Source: Otatea glauca (lineage: Eukaryota; Streptophyta; Magnoliopsida; Poales; Poaceae). From it: a DNA stretch of 64,000 nt. Below the pieces are notes generated by a model. The model was given only the letters and a program-made list of their open reading frames with translations, was not told the origin of the DNA and made no database searches. Of the stretch, positions 1 through 10,832 are shown in pieces. Where the stretch lies: the NCBI GenBank assembly GCA_036346275.1, contig CM070711.1, positions 47,059,435-47,123,434 of the forward strand. The letters are read 5' to 3'. Position 1 is the stretch's first letter. Each line of letters starts with the position of its first letter. A program made the translations under genes and the position numbers.

Positions 1-340
1 TGGTCACAAACAATGCTGGGCTTGGCCAATGAGGAAGGACTCGTCCCACCAGTTTTAAATTATTTTAATTTCAGAAATCAACTTTGAATTTTCAAAACTA
101 GTAAATCAATTTTGAAAATTTTGAAAAACATTTGAGTGGCACTTTAGTTTATTTATAATTCAAGTAAATTATTATCAGATCTTGTTCAGGTTTTAATTAA
201 TTATAGAAAAATTTTCAACAGCTGGAAATTAAGAAAAACATTTTCTTTAATGCAGAGAAATTTTAAAATTACATGGAAAAGTAGAAATGATGATTTTGAA
301 TTTAATTAAATAAATTTTAGGAATTTTGGGATGTTACATG
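1..340. repeat. End fragment of an LTR (gypsy-like)
   Basis: AT-rich sequence without a reading frame. It ends at about 340 in GGGATGTTACA, a terminus I associate with large grass Ty3/gypsy LTRs; the 2.9 kb solo LTR at 49506-52433 ends in the closely similar GGGACGTTACA. The left end is outside the window, so target duplication and element type cannot be checked. Confidence 0.4.
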
Positions 341-1550
341 TATCCACATTCCTTTTTCTACATCAGTCATAGCCAAAGAACATACAAGCAAAGTAACCAT
401 GGACAAATTCTAGCGTGCCAAACTGGCAATTCACAGGTCTTTGAACTGTAGAGGGTTTTTGTAAGTATATATAGATCACTTGTATTGTATTCGTGCGCCA
501 ATCGTATGACAAAAGCCGGCAGCATCAGAGCGCGGAATCGGCTCATAGGTTCCATGTAGAAGGAAGGAGTGATTGACTGGTGAATTAGCCGTCCTGCGAC
601 CGTGCTTTCTTCGTCGTGTGATGGTGAGTTGGTGACTCGCTAATATTGTAAGTATTTATTCATGCGATGGATCAGGAATTCAGGATGCAGTACACTAGTA
701 AATCTCGAGAAAAAAAATCCGCAGGAAATGAGACTTCCAGGCCCCAGCTAGTATAGCTAGCTGCAGCCTGCAGATGATGACTACTACTTGCTGTGTTTAC
801 TTCTCTCCGTCAGTCGAATTCTTCTTTCTTTTTTCTTGGAACCATCCATTAGTGTTGTATACCTCTTTGAGTGCATCAAGATTAGTGCAACTCTAGTAGA
901 GAGAGATGCATAGAAGCCCTGCTACGTGTGTTTCAAGTTCCAACCAGAGCTAGGTCTTCTAGTCCGGACCTTGAGAAGGTCCAAATACTTCTGCTCTTCC
1001 CTTTTTTTTCCTTTCCTTTCCATTTGCATGGAGATGGAGACATATTCGAACTTGCAACTTCTCGTCCTTGTGCCACTCTGCAAACTTCGTTCTCTCGAAA
1101 TGAAAGGATGCAAACCTGGTTACGAGCAACGTGTTCGGTCTTGTTTCGTCACCTTTCTTCTGAAGAATCTCAGGACAAACCAGGCGATTGAGACAAACAC
1201 CTTTTTTTTAAGAATGAAACACAGACACTATGAATCGGAATCCCCAGCCAAGAATCAGCTAGGACTTGTAAACTAGCTGGTTGCATATCTGTGACAAGAT
1301 AGCTTTGTAACAAAAGCTATTGTCCAAATTTCCACATTACCAAACTCTAGATATAATATTCTTTTCTTTACTACTATTCTAAAAGAACGAAATAACGGTA
1401 GCGGTATATTCTTCCCTTCCACCTTCCTAAAAATCTCTAACAAAAACAAATAATTAAAAAGCAATCTACCAACAAACAAATTCTACCTTCCTAAAAATTC
1501 TCTTAACTACAAAAAAAACAGAGAAGCTCTATCGAGTGCACAGCGGAGCC
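341..1550. other. Intergenic sequence, no gene recognised
   Basis: Short open frames on both strands overlap one another and show no domain, no splice-linked continuation and no coding-like bias. Pyrimidine-rich stretches occur near 1000 and 1560. I see no credible gene, RNA gene or element end other than the MULE target duplication beginning at 1551. Confidence 0.5.
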
Positions 1551-1560
1551 GAGGGAGCAA

Positions 1561-1611
1561 GAATTTTTTTTTCTTTAATATTTATTTTTAATGTTTTTTT
1601 CAAAACTATGC
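1561..1611 (+). repeat. MULE left terminal inverted repeat
   Basis: It begins GAATTTTTTTTTC and ends CAAAACTATGC; the reverse complement of 9935-9985 has the same start, end and length, with one short block of mismatches in the middle. It is preceded directly by the target duplication GAGGGAGCAA at 1551-1560. Confidence 0.92.
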
Positions 1612-2084
1612 GCCCGGATGAAAAAATTGCAGGCTGGAGGCCCATAACCCGTGTATGGGCGATCGCTTCACTCTACAGGCGGCGACGGTCATCTTGCCGT
1701 TTGATTCTAACGACCAAAAACTGAGTGGGCCCCACATGCGCCGAGAGCAGGCGATCGCCAAAACGGGCGACAGGGGGCCTTACAAGCACCTTTCGCTCGG
1801 CGGAGGCAACCAAATAGAGGCAAGCAAGCAAGGAGAAGAGAAAAGAGAAAGAGAGAAGAGAAAAGAAAGAGGAAGAAGAAGAAGAAAGAAGAAGAAAAGA
1901 AGAAGAAGAAAAGAAGAGAAAGAAGAAGAAAAGAGGGGGAATCGATTAAATCGTTTACTGAAGGTATTTTACAAGTTTTATAAATCTATTATTTAGGAAT
2001 TTTACGATTTTGAAGTGTTTAGAAAATTACAGTAGGATTGTTTGTTATTAGAATTCTAATGTAGCATGTAATATGCGATCGGAT

Positions 2085-2620
2085 TTAGGATTGTGTAGCG
2101 TTTAGAATTTCTCGGATAGTGTTGTTTAGAAATTTCTCGGATAGCGTTTAGAACTTTAATGTAGTATTTAGTTTTTAGAAATTTGAGGATGTATAGTATT
2201 TAGTGCGTTACAAATTTATTATAGTATTAGAAATTTATTGTAGTGTTTAGAAAATTTAAGATTATGTAGCGTTTACAATTTCTCGGATAGTGTTGTTTAG
2301 AAATTTAATGTCATGATTCATATTTAGAACTTTCTTGTAGTATTTAGTTTTAGAAATTTGATGCTATATAGTATTAAGTACGTTACAAATTTAGTGTAGT
2401 ATTAGAAATTTATTGTAGTGTTTAGAAAATTTAGGATTGGGTAGCGTTTACAATTTCTCGGATAGTGTTGTTTAGAAATTTAATGTCATGATTCATATTT
2501 AGAACTTTAATGTTGTATTTAGTTTTAGAAATTTCATATTGTATAGTATTAAGTGCGTTACAAATTTAGTGTAGTATTAGAATTTGGTAAGGTTAATGTA
2601 ATGCGGCACAAATATAATGT
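2085..2620. repeat. About 171-175 bp tandem repeat inside the MULE
   Basis: Three imperfect AT-rich units. Each opens near GTAGCGTTTA (about 2095, 2266 and 2441), continues through TTTCTCGGATAGTG and closes with TTTAGAAAATTTA-like sequence. The spacing is 171 then 175 bases. The block lies between the left terminus and the transposase start, where a promoter or transposase-binding region would be expected. No coding potential is visible. Confidence 0.8.
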
Positions 2621-2749
2621 TGGCCATATGGTAGGCAAGTCGAATAAGTGATTTATAGTCAATGTACGTTTTGTATATTTTGTAGTACGGTCAATGTACG
2701 TTTTGTAGATTGTATTTTAGAGTAATATTTTTCCGTCGGACGTTGTAGC

Positions 2750-5290
2750 ATGTCGGAGAAATTGTATTTCCAAATATTTTATGGAGATGGGGAGATAGTA
2801 CAGGAGGCGGATGGGGTGGATCTATCATCATTTTCAAGAGTCGTACGGGGCATATGCAGACCGAGCGATAGGACATCTGAGGGTTTGTTGGAGTGGATGT
2901 CTCGGATGTTCGATTTGGATGCCCATTTGTTCGATTCTTAGTCGAGCGAGAGTGAGCGAGCGCAAGACCGTTTTACGGAGAGTTGATTCCTATTAACTCG
3001 GCGTCAACATGGAGGAGTTATGTTGGTTTTGCGTAGGCGGGGTTGGCGCTCATGTTGTTGGTCTGATGCTACCCGGTAGCTCCATCGGTGTCGCAAGTTC
3101 GTGATGTCGGGTGGACATTACGGCGGAGGGACATCAAATGTAGAAGGATGCGAAGAGGAAGGCGGCGAGGAGCCGGAGGCGAGGAGCACGAGGCTAGCGG
3201 TGGCGAAGGGACCGGGGCGGAGGAGACAGCGGTGGAGGCGCGAGGGTGGCCGACGAGGGAGGAGGTGGAGGACATTGTTGACTGATGGAAGAGGAGGACC
3301 GTGCGGATGAGGAAGTCCACGATGGTGAGCACTCCGACGAGGAGGACAACGCCCACGAGGTGCCTATCCACAGTGCGTGGACCAATTACAATTTCGAAGA
3401 CCTAACGATGAATGAAGGAACATTGATGCATGGGAGTATCGTGAGAACGAGGTGACGAGGGGCCATATATAAAGACAAGGAGGCTGTGATGGATGCGGTG
3501 AAATCTTGGGCAATGTCTCTCGGCAATTGAGGTTGTGAAGTCGGCAAGAAGGACTACGACGTGAAGTGCGTAGTTGATTCGTGCCCATGGCGGGTGCATG
3601 CATACCGGGGAAGTGGGCGGACTCTGGAAATGCTCTATAGTGATGGAGCATAGCTGCGGTGGAAGAAGCGGGCGGGGACACATAATCTGTCGTCCACTTG
3701 GGTGGCAAATGTGTTTTATGGTCGGATCGTGGACAATCCCCATCTGCGACCTCGATCTATTATCACGGCCGTGGAGGAGAGGTTTGATACAAGATTAGCT
3801 ACGCAAAGGCATGGAGAGCAAAAGGACAGCTCGGAAATACGGTTCGGGGCGTCGAGGCTTCGTGCGAGAATATTCCTCACTTGCTCGGGCAATCGCACAA
3901 AGGAACCGGTACATCCATCGACCTTGCGGAGTTCCTGCGGGTGGTGCGTGCCGGGAAGTGGGTATTGCAGCGTGCATTCTTCGCCTGGGCGCATGCATAA
4001 ATGCGTTACAGCGCTTTGTCGCCGGTCCTTTGCATGGGCGGCACATTCCTCACGGGAAGTACAAGGGCGATTCTAATCTGCGATCGCGGTGGATGCCAAC
4101 AACGAGTTCTACGGTTGCGTTGGCATTCGTGGAGGGGAAAACACGGAGCTGATGCTTGGTTCCTTGAAAGAGTGAAGTGGCGGTTGTTCTCGACGAGCTG
4201 ATGTTTGTGTCATCCATGGCCGACATGCGAGGCTGCTAAGAGCGATCGTGGATATGCAACAAGGGTCCGCCGTCGTGGGTGCGACAAAGTGGCGGATCGA
4301 GGAAGCGGTGGTGCATGAGGCACATGGGTGCCAATTTTTCCGTCGATTCGGGAACAAGGAGCTTATGAACATGTTCAAGCGCTGTGCAAACAGAACCAAC
4401 GGAGGAAGTTCGGCGCACTTTGGAAGGCGTTGGGCGAACTAACGAAGAAGCAATCAATGGATCCGAGAGGTACCGCTAGTTCATCAAGGAACCCGATGGT
4501 GTACCATGAGCAAGGAGAGGACCCCACGACCTTATATGCGGCTGCAGCGGACCCCAAACATCCGGCGTGGCGGTACGGCATAAAGAGTTTCACCGATTGG
4601 ATCGACATGAGCCTTTGGATAAATGGTCCCTTACGCACGGCGAGGCGGCTCGCGTTATGGGATCATGACAGCGAACTGGCGGAGATTTACAAGCCCAGGT
4701 AATGAAAGGCACGGATGCCTTCCATCGGTGGGTATAGTTGAGGTGTCTTATTAGGGACACGAGAGATATTTCATTGAGCGATACAAGACCTCCACGGCAT
4801 GTATGTCGGACAATCGTTCGTCGTACTCAAGCTGTTGTGTCTACCTACATGTCCAAGAAAACAAGAAAGCGCGGACACATCGGGTTACAGGAGAGTGGCG
4901 TGGAGCGGAGATACCACGTGCGCTGCGGTGGCCGAGGTCGCAGGGTGCCACCGGAGAGGACTTCCCATCATGCATACTCGAGCGGTGATTGCGAGTGCTC
5001 TGCCGAAACCACGCTGCTACACTTGCCGTGCTCGCGCGTCATTGCCGCACCGCCGAGGCGCATCAATCACGTCGTCCGTTCATCTCCCGTACTACTACAA
5101 GCGAGCGTTCTCAACACGTGGCATCATGAGGTGTCACGGTGCAGTGGATGGATCGTTCACAACAGCCCCTCTCCGGACCATCGATGGGTGCGGACATCCG
5201 AATGTTGAAGATGAAGGTCGGCGTCGAAGGACAAAGGCGCATTCGAACGATATGGGCGAGTGCGGCGCGTCGCAACAGCGGATAATGTAA
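2750..5290 (+). pseudogene. MuDR-type MULE transposase, frameshifted
   Basis: The frame opens at 2750 and is followed by a frameshifted but collinear MULE transposase. The MuDR DNA-binding region is at about 3460-3800, with the KDYDVKCVVDSCPWRVHAY block visible near 3555. The DDE catalytic region is at about 3880-4270 (GTFLTG near 4040, AFVEG near 4125). Family-typical segments follow at 4328-4700. A SWIM zinc-finger-like CxC...HLPCSxVIA segment is near 4985-5050, where the expected final His reads Arg. A basic C-terminus ends near 5290. In the family this enzyme cuts and joins element ends in the nucleus. At least six frame changes and an in-frame stop near 4738 prevent translation as written. 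At 4103-4106, 4227-4232 and 4066-4072 the reading is disrupted where CAG is expected, so part of the decay may be sequence error. Confidence 0.85.
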
Positions 5291-5629
5291 CTTTCCATGT
5301 TGTTCCCATCTTGTATTTTTCAATGGACCGGTAAGTTGTAATGTACGTTGTAATGTTCGATGTAATTTTCAATGTACTAGTAAGTTGTTGTTCGCATCAT
5401 GTAATTCTCCGATGTTCCAGTTAGTAGCTATGAGGATAATGTAATTCTCGACGTTGTGTGCCTCGTCGAACATGTCGTTGTCTTTCGTATGTTTGTAATA
5501 TGAGTTTTTTGGCTCTCGCACTTGGTTGTATTGTTTGATGAGTATGGTACAATTAGTTATTTCGCATTTCATTTTGTGTGCACATGTAATTCTTGACAAA
5601 TTTGTTGTATTTGCTTTCTAACGAGCCAC

Positions 5630-8128
5630 GATGGCGCGACCTTGCCACTGAGCTCTTGGGCGTGACCGTCGATGCAACCCACGGTCTAGGTACTCCGCAG
5701 AGAGAACCGAGCTAGGGACACTCCGACCTCGGGTGCCCAACGAGCTGCTTCGCATCGACCCACGCTGGGTTCCACGGTAAGCTGCCAACGCTTGCACTCT
5801 TTTACGTACATGTACTTACCTGTGAATGCAATTCTAACGACGCATTGCACTACATGCAGGTTGCGAGCGGCTGGCTTACTTCCTCTTTGTAGGATGGTGG
5901 AGCGGTGATCGCCTGTTAGCGGGCAAGGAGGTCCCGCGGTTGGTCGACCGGTCCTCGCGGCGCGCTCGTGGACCGGTGGAGACCGAGACGCGCACGTTCC
6001 ACCTTCCGTGCGGAGAGATGGCTCGGCGCTGCGGGGCGTGTCGTACCTCTTAGGCCTCCCCATGCGGGTCCAGCCGATCGTGCCGCCGCGACGCCTCGTC
6101 ACGTGTACGCCGAGTTGTCCGCGCGTTTCGCGAGTGCGCGGCACCCCGGCAGCCCCTACCGGCCCTTAGGGAGGCCGGCGCCACGGACCGGCGAAGCGTG
6201 GTCGCTTCGATTCCACGGTGAGTACCTCTTTCTTTGAGAATTAAAATAGAAGCGCCAAGTTGCGATAATGTTTGTTGCGAACAGCTGCAGCTCGGCTTCT
6301 CCACCAAGACGCGGAGGAGGCGGGCGTGGCCCGCCACTTGGAGGCATACCTCTGTTGTTGTTCGGTTGAGTGATGTTCCGTCCTCCCACGGAACACGGTG
6401 GACCGTCACCGATCGAGTCGCCCGACACATCGCCGACACCCGGTGGATGAGGTAACACACTCGGTTCCAATCTCGTCTCGGCGAGCACGTCTAACTCCCC
6501 TTGTAAGCGGTGATGCGGTGGTCGTGGGCCTCTGCTGTGCTTGCGGCGACGTCTGAGGTGCATGCGACGCCGTCTCTCGGCGAGCACGACGCGATGATGT
6601 CGAGTTGCGTCCTACTCCTCGGTTGTGGTCTTGGGAGCGCTTCTCCGTTGGCGAGCTGTTGTTGACACGACACCATACCAGGAGGAGCTACGGAGACGAC
6701 CGGTGGGTGGCCCACCATGGGCCCTCTTGGGTCCGGCGGCGTATGCTCCTCGTATCTTTTCCCCACTAACGCACTTGAATAACCTTCGCCATTTCTTATT
6801 TCCTCGCGGCGGAGGTTCGCGCACCGACAGTGAGGAGGTCCTATCGGGGTTCGTTCGGAGTTCGACCGCCTCCACGGCGAGGGCGTGCGGTGGGCGCCAT
6901 ACACCGCGTCGACGTCACGCCCGAGCACCTCACGGGGTCTCCGTGCTTTGCCGCGAGATGAGGCCTTTGGCTCACCGTAAGGTGCTCGTCTTTGACCTTT
7001 GTGTCGAGGAGTACTCCCGCACCGAGTCTTTGCGGCGGCTCGGCTGTTCGATCCTTTCCTTTGCCGCCTCGTCACGTTGTCGCACGTGGCGCTCACAGTA
7101 CTTGCCACGATCCTACTACTCCGCATCTTTGCGAAATTAATGTGGTGTGTACTTACTGTTTTGCATTGCGGGATGGCCGGATGGGTCTTTGCGGTGGGCT
7201 CTCGATTCGCGCACCGTATGCGACCATGGGCCTGCGGTGGGGCGCCGCGCTCGGCGAGAGGTCACCGAGACCCGGCCGTCGACCATGACATGTCGATCGG
7301 TACATGGAGTGGTTCGCCAGCGACTCGCCTCGGTGGGGTACACACCAAAGACCGTCGTCGCCGCGGCATGCATCGGTAGCGGACACGTACCCTTCACAGA
7401 TGTCCCGGAGGACAACGCCTTGGTAAGTGTCGCAATCGAACCTACATGGGCACGTCTTTTTCATGTAACTACGTAATATCAATCGGCGTTACATGCGGAC
7501 TCGGCTCTTGGCGGAGATTGAGGTGGAGGCGTGTCCATGTTGAGCGCCTAGAGGGGGCATCTGTGACCACCGCCGAGTCCGAGACGGCTTGGGGTCGGGT
7601 CCTCGCTACGGTGAGGCGGTTGGCTCGCAGCCACTGCCGAGGCGCGGAGGCGTCGGCGGACGCAAAGACACCACGTCACTTCGCCCCACACCTCGCCCTA
7701 CCCCGGTGCCCGTCACGCCCCACGCAGTGCGAGGGGACGGTGGTAGACGAGGCTCCTTCGCGTCTCGCCCTACCCGTTGGTTCCTCGCTACGCTCCCACG
7801 CAGCAGCGGTGGGGGCGATGGGCTGGGAGGCTCCTTCTGCGTCTCGCCCTACCACGCCGGTTCCTCGCTACGCTCCCACGCAGCGGTGGGGCGGTGGGCT
7901 CGGAGGCTCCTCGTCATCCGCGCCCAGCGGGACCGAGGTGGTTTCGGCGAGCCTTCGGCGAGCGAGTTCGACACGGAGGAGTACCTTTCGGCCGACTACC
8001 TCGACCCTCTCGGCTCTGGGTGCGCCACAGACTTGGCCTCGCCGCGCGCGCTACTCTACGCTGCGCGCGGGCGGCCTAGGAGGGCGTCCGTCGCCGTCGC
8101 CACTCACCTACCCCACGGGCTAGATTAG
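5630..8128 (+). pseudogene. Plant mobile domain (PMD) gene carried by the MULE
   Basis: GC-rich region with collinear fragments of an aminotransferase-like plant mobile domain protein. The segment RWRPETRTFHLPCGEM is readable across a frame change at about 5970-6025, followed by a WSLRF-like segment near 6200, ARHLEAYL near 6330, an ERFSVG-like segment near 6635, YQEEL near 6680 and a proline-rich tail after 7600. Splice-like breaks are plausible at about 5777-5860 and 6219-6290 (GTGAGTACC near 6219). PMD proteins are plant-specific and occur both in host silencing-related genes and in transposons; the function in MULEs is not settled. It lies downstream of the transposase in the same orientation. 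The long overlapping frames around 7446-8128 are partly GC-rich shadows, and exact exon limits cannot be set because of frequent indels. Confidence 0.7.
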
Positions 8129-8309
8129 GAAGCGTGGCGTGATTGACTTGTTATGCGGATGTATTTTTGTAATGGCTTTACGTTCGTGAAGACATTGTAT
8201 AACTCCCGAGTTAGTAACATGACAGCGTTATCACTATAAATTGTTCAAATCATTTATGCATTGCTTGCCTATGCCACGACGTGACAACACACCAACGTTT
8301 GGTACACCT

Positions 8310-8412
8310 ATCGCCTATAGTAGGGCGATCGCCTAATGTGAGGCGATCGCCCTTACATGGGGCGATCGCCCAAATATGAGGCGATCGCTCCATACCCGGC
8401 GATATCGCCTTT
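8310..8412. repeat. Cluster of GCGATCGC palindromes
   Basis: Within about 100 bases the motif GCGATCGC or a one-step variant occurs repeatedly (near 8333, 8347, 8365 and 8383, with relaxed TATCGCC copies at 8312 and 8403). Spacers of about 8-13 bases often begin or end in GG or CC. The same octamer lies near both MULE ends (about 1659, 1753 and 9879). Spacing is too short and too irregular for a CRISPR array. It could be a binding-site cluster for an element-encoded protein; that is inference. Confidence 0.75.
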
Positions 8413-8485
8413 ATAACATTCGTTCTCACAAGCGGTCTCGCAAAGAATAGCGGGAGAAAGAATAGAGGGTGAGCATCAATCGAAA

Positions 8486-9055
8486 ATGCCGAGGCGTGCA
8501 AGTGCAAAGGGTAAGGGAAGGCAAAGGAAGAAGCAAGTGCATGCCGCGAATTTAGCGTACCAAGATCTCTTCCTACCTCGTGGGTGTAGCACCCATGTGT
8601 ATGTGCGGAGATCTTTGCGGGCTTGTCCGTTCTTGGGAAATTTCAACTTGGAAGAGGAGGTATTGGAAGTGCCGCCTTCGCCTTCGATCCACGGGAGAAG
8701 AGCTCGAAGGATCGCCGCATGGTAACAATCGTCGGGTTACATAACATTTGTGAATGAAACTTTGCTAACTTACGTTTCATGCGATCACCTCCGCCATTGT
8801 GTGAATTTGAGCGATGGTTTGATCTGGAGATCAACCCCGGGACCAACGGCTTCTTGACCAAGCCAACCGGCGAGGATGAGTTCACGCGCGGTTTCAAGAA
8901 CAACGCGATGCCGCACGCAAGGAGGCATGTAGGAAGGCGGAGGAGAAGGAGGCCGAGAGAGAGAGGAAGCGAGAGAGGCGCGGCGTGCGGAGAAGCCCAC
9001 GGAGGCATGGGCGAATGGGAAGTGGCCTCGAAGCACTCAATAGGCGTCTGGTGTT
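8486..9055 (+). pseudogene. Third MULE ORF: short basic protein, possibly GRF-type zinc finger
   Basis: A start at 8486 gives a Lys/Arg-rich N-terminus followed by YQDLFLPRGC and scattered Cys residues, ending at 8725. A second piece at 8779-9055 reads CEFERWFDLEINPGTNGF and then a highly basic, Arg-rich segment. A typical splice pattern between them is possible (the TGGTAACAATC donor-like site at 8719) but unproven. MULEs with PMD genes often carry an additional short ORF with a Cys-rich and a charged coiled-coil part; I think this is that ORF, although the zinc finger is not clear. The final stop is at about 9055. Confidence 0.4.
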
Positions 9056-9057
9056 AA

Positions 9058-9934
9058 CTTTGGTTTTCTTTGTTCGTGGTACTCCTTTTAGTTTTAAGTC
9101 GTAATAAGCAGTCGGCCCAACCTTCAAGAGTATGCTCACCGTCCGGAGGGCTCGTATATGTCCTCTTGCTCGAGCTTGTCCCAAATGATGTTATTTTCTC
9201 CATCGAGATAGGTTATAGCATTTTGATTCGTCGATTTGATTTCATCGAGTTTTACCATCGTTTGCGAAAGATACGGCAATTTTCATGTTTTACTGGGTGC
9301 ATGTTCTGACAACAATAAAATAGTGCGACCTAAAGTGACATCTAAATATTTTTACATAATTGTAACCTATGCAAGCCCAAGAATGCAACAAAGCTGGTTC
9401 TCATCAAGTTTTGAGGTCGTTCGACATTACTCTAACTTGCTCGAACAATGAATGTTATAAAGGGTTTAAACTAGCCATCTTTTATTCAAAATGCAATCAT
9501 ATTTAGATATTTTTGCAAAAATGAAGTGCATAAGGTTGTAGTAACTTATTCTATTTATTTCATGAATTATGGATCAACACACATTATAATTCCTTCACAA
9601 TCCACGATTAGAGCCTAGCATTCAACTCAAATAAAAAAATTTACGCAAACAACACATGGATTTTTATTTTACACTCTAATTCTTCATTCCAAAATTTAAA
9701 TTTAGAAACAAGTTTCATTTAATTTGGACACTCCTAGCAAAAGTTACGGGTTTATATTAAAAGCATATAGTAATTACAAAACAAAACTAAAAAAAGGCTG
9801 CGCAGTCGCCCTCTCTCGAGCGCGACAGGGACCCTGTAACGCCGTTAGTCTGTGTGAAGGACCGATCGCGTGTATGGGCGATCGCCCCATACACAGGCGA
9901 CGGGACGGCATTTTTGTCATTTTTTTTTTCGGAG
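9058..9934. other. AT-rich non-coding tail of the MULE
   Basis: No credible reading frame. The subterminal segment 9800-9925 is GC-richer and contains GGGCGATCGCCCC within a short imperfect palindrome (GTGTATGGGCG...CCCCATACAC, about 9870-9897). This mirrors the GTGTATGGGCGATCGC sequence at the left end (about 1652). Confidence 0.6.
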
Positions 9935-9985
9935 GCATAGTTTTGAAAAAAAGAACAAAAATAAATATTAAAGAAAAAAAAATTC
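9935..9985 (-). repeat. MULE right terminal inverted repeat
   Basis: Reverse complement of the left repeat, 51 bp, starting GCATAGTTTTG on the plus strand. The second copy of the target duplication GAGGGAGCAA follows directly at 9986-9995. Confidence 0.92.
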
Positions 9986-9995
9986 GAGGGAGCAA

Positions 9996-10832
9996 CGCAG
10001 CAGCCCAGTGCGCATAGGTAGAGCCGAAGGCATGGGCCTGATGTCTAACTCCATAAGTCCATATGCTCAGAGTATTATGATTTATTTTTATTCATAGTAA
10101 AGCACAAATATAGAGCTGTACGACAACAAGACTTCCAAGTTCCAACACGACGGTAGAACCTAGACCTGGACCAAAGAAGAGCCCGATGTCTTACAGATGA
10201 GCTACAATCTGAGATGGTGCTACAATATGCACCACCTGAATACATACTAGTACTACTGTACCAGTCTACGACACAGCGGACAAACATTCCAGCAGTCACA
10301 TCATTTTATTACCAGCCAAAAAGGAAAAGGAAGACACATGGGCAGTAGTAACATCACAAAAATATCAACCGAAACGGATTGTAAATGGCGGAGTAGTGGC
10401 ACGTGCGAGCTACAACCATGCATGATTATGAATTTCATGATCTGTCAAATGCATGTACCACTAACTGAAAGCGAGCTCTGTCACCCCATCAATATCACAT
10501 GCGCCTTAATTGAGCTGCTGCCTTCGAGCATTTCTAAGCATCTATCTGAGCATTGTTCAAAAGACAGACAAAACCCTGTTTAAATCCCCCCTCTCAAGTC
10601 AAAGGTAACAAGAGTTGTAGACATGGAGACTGCTAAAAGCTAAGAGACAAGAAGAAGAAGAAAGATTTTCATACCGCAGGTGTTCTGCGCAATTCTAATC
10701 CTACTTGAGAGCGGGTTTACCGCGGGTGAGCGTGCTCAGTGCCATGGTAGGTAGGCACACCATTTATCCACCAGTTTTGGATGAAAGCCTCGTCTTGAAT
10801 TGATTATGGTGAACAGGTGAGCACCATGAGGC
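9996..10832. other. 3' flank of the kinase gene
   Basis: Lies beyond the stop codon of the minus-strand kinase at 10833. It probably includes its 3' untranslated region and polyadenylation signals, although no single signal stands out. Small frames in both directions are not supported. Confidence 0.4.

Larger units (their letters stand above)
1561..9985 (+). mobile_element. Mutator-like element (MULE) with transposase, PMD gene and third ORF
   Basis: The element is bounded by 51-bp inverted repeats (1561-1611 and 9935-9985) that differ only in a few central bases. The 10-bp direct repeat GAGGGAGCAA flanks it exactly (1551-1560 and 9986-9995), within the 9-11 bp range usual for MULE target duplications. 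In order it holds a tandem repeat block, a MuDR-type transposase remnant, a plant mobile domain remnant, a cluster of GCGATCGC palindromes, a short basic ORF and an AT-rich tail. Subterminal sequence also contains GGGCGATCGC near both ends (about 1657 and 9878). All genes read rightward. Many frameshifts are present, but several sit at positions where CAG or CTG is expected, so some may be sequence error. Total length is 8425 bp. Confidence 0.9.

Noticed and set aside
926..1276. Overlapping plus- and minus-strand frames near the left edge
   Set aside because: No domain, no splice continuity and mutually overlapping frames.
7446..8123. 225-codon frame in the GC-rich MULE segment
   Set aside because: Overlaps other long frames in the same GC-rich region; its residues do not follow the PMD alignment continuously, so it is not taken as a separate gene.
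8310..8412. Possible CRISPR-like array of short repeats
   Set aside because: Repeats are 8-base palindromes with irregular 8-13 base spacers inside a plant transposon; no cas genes.
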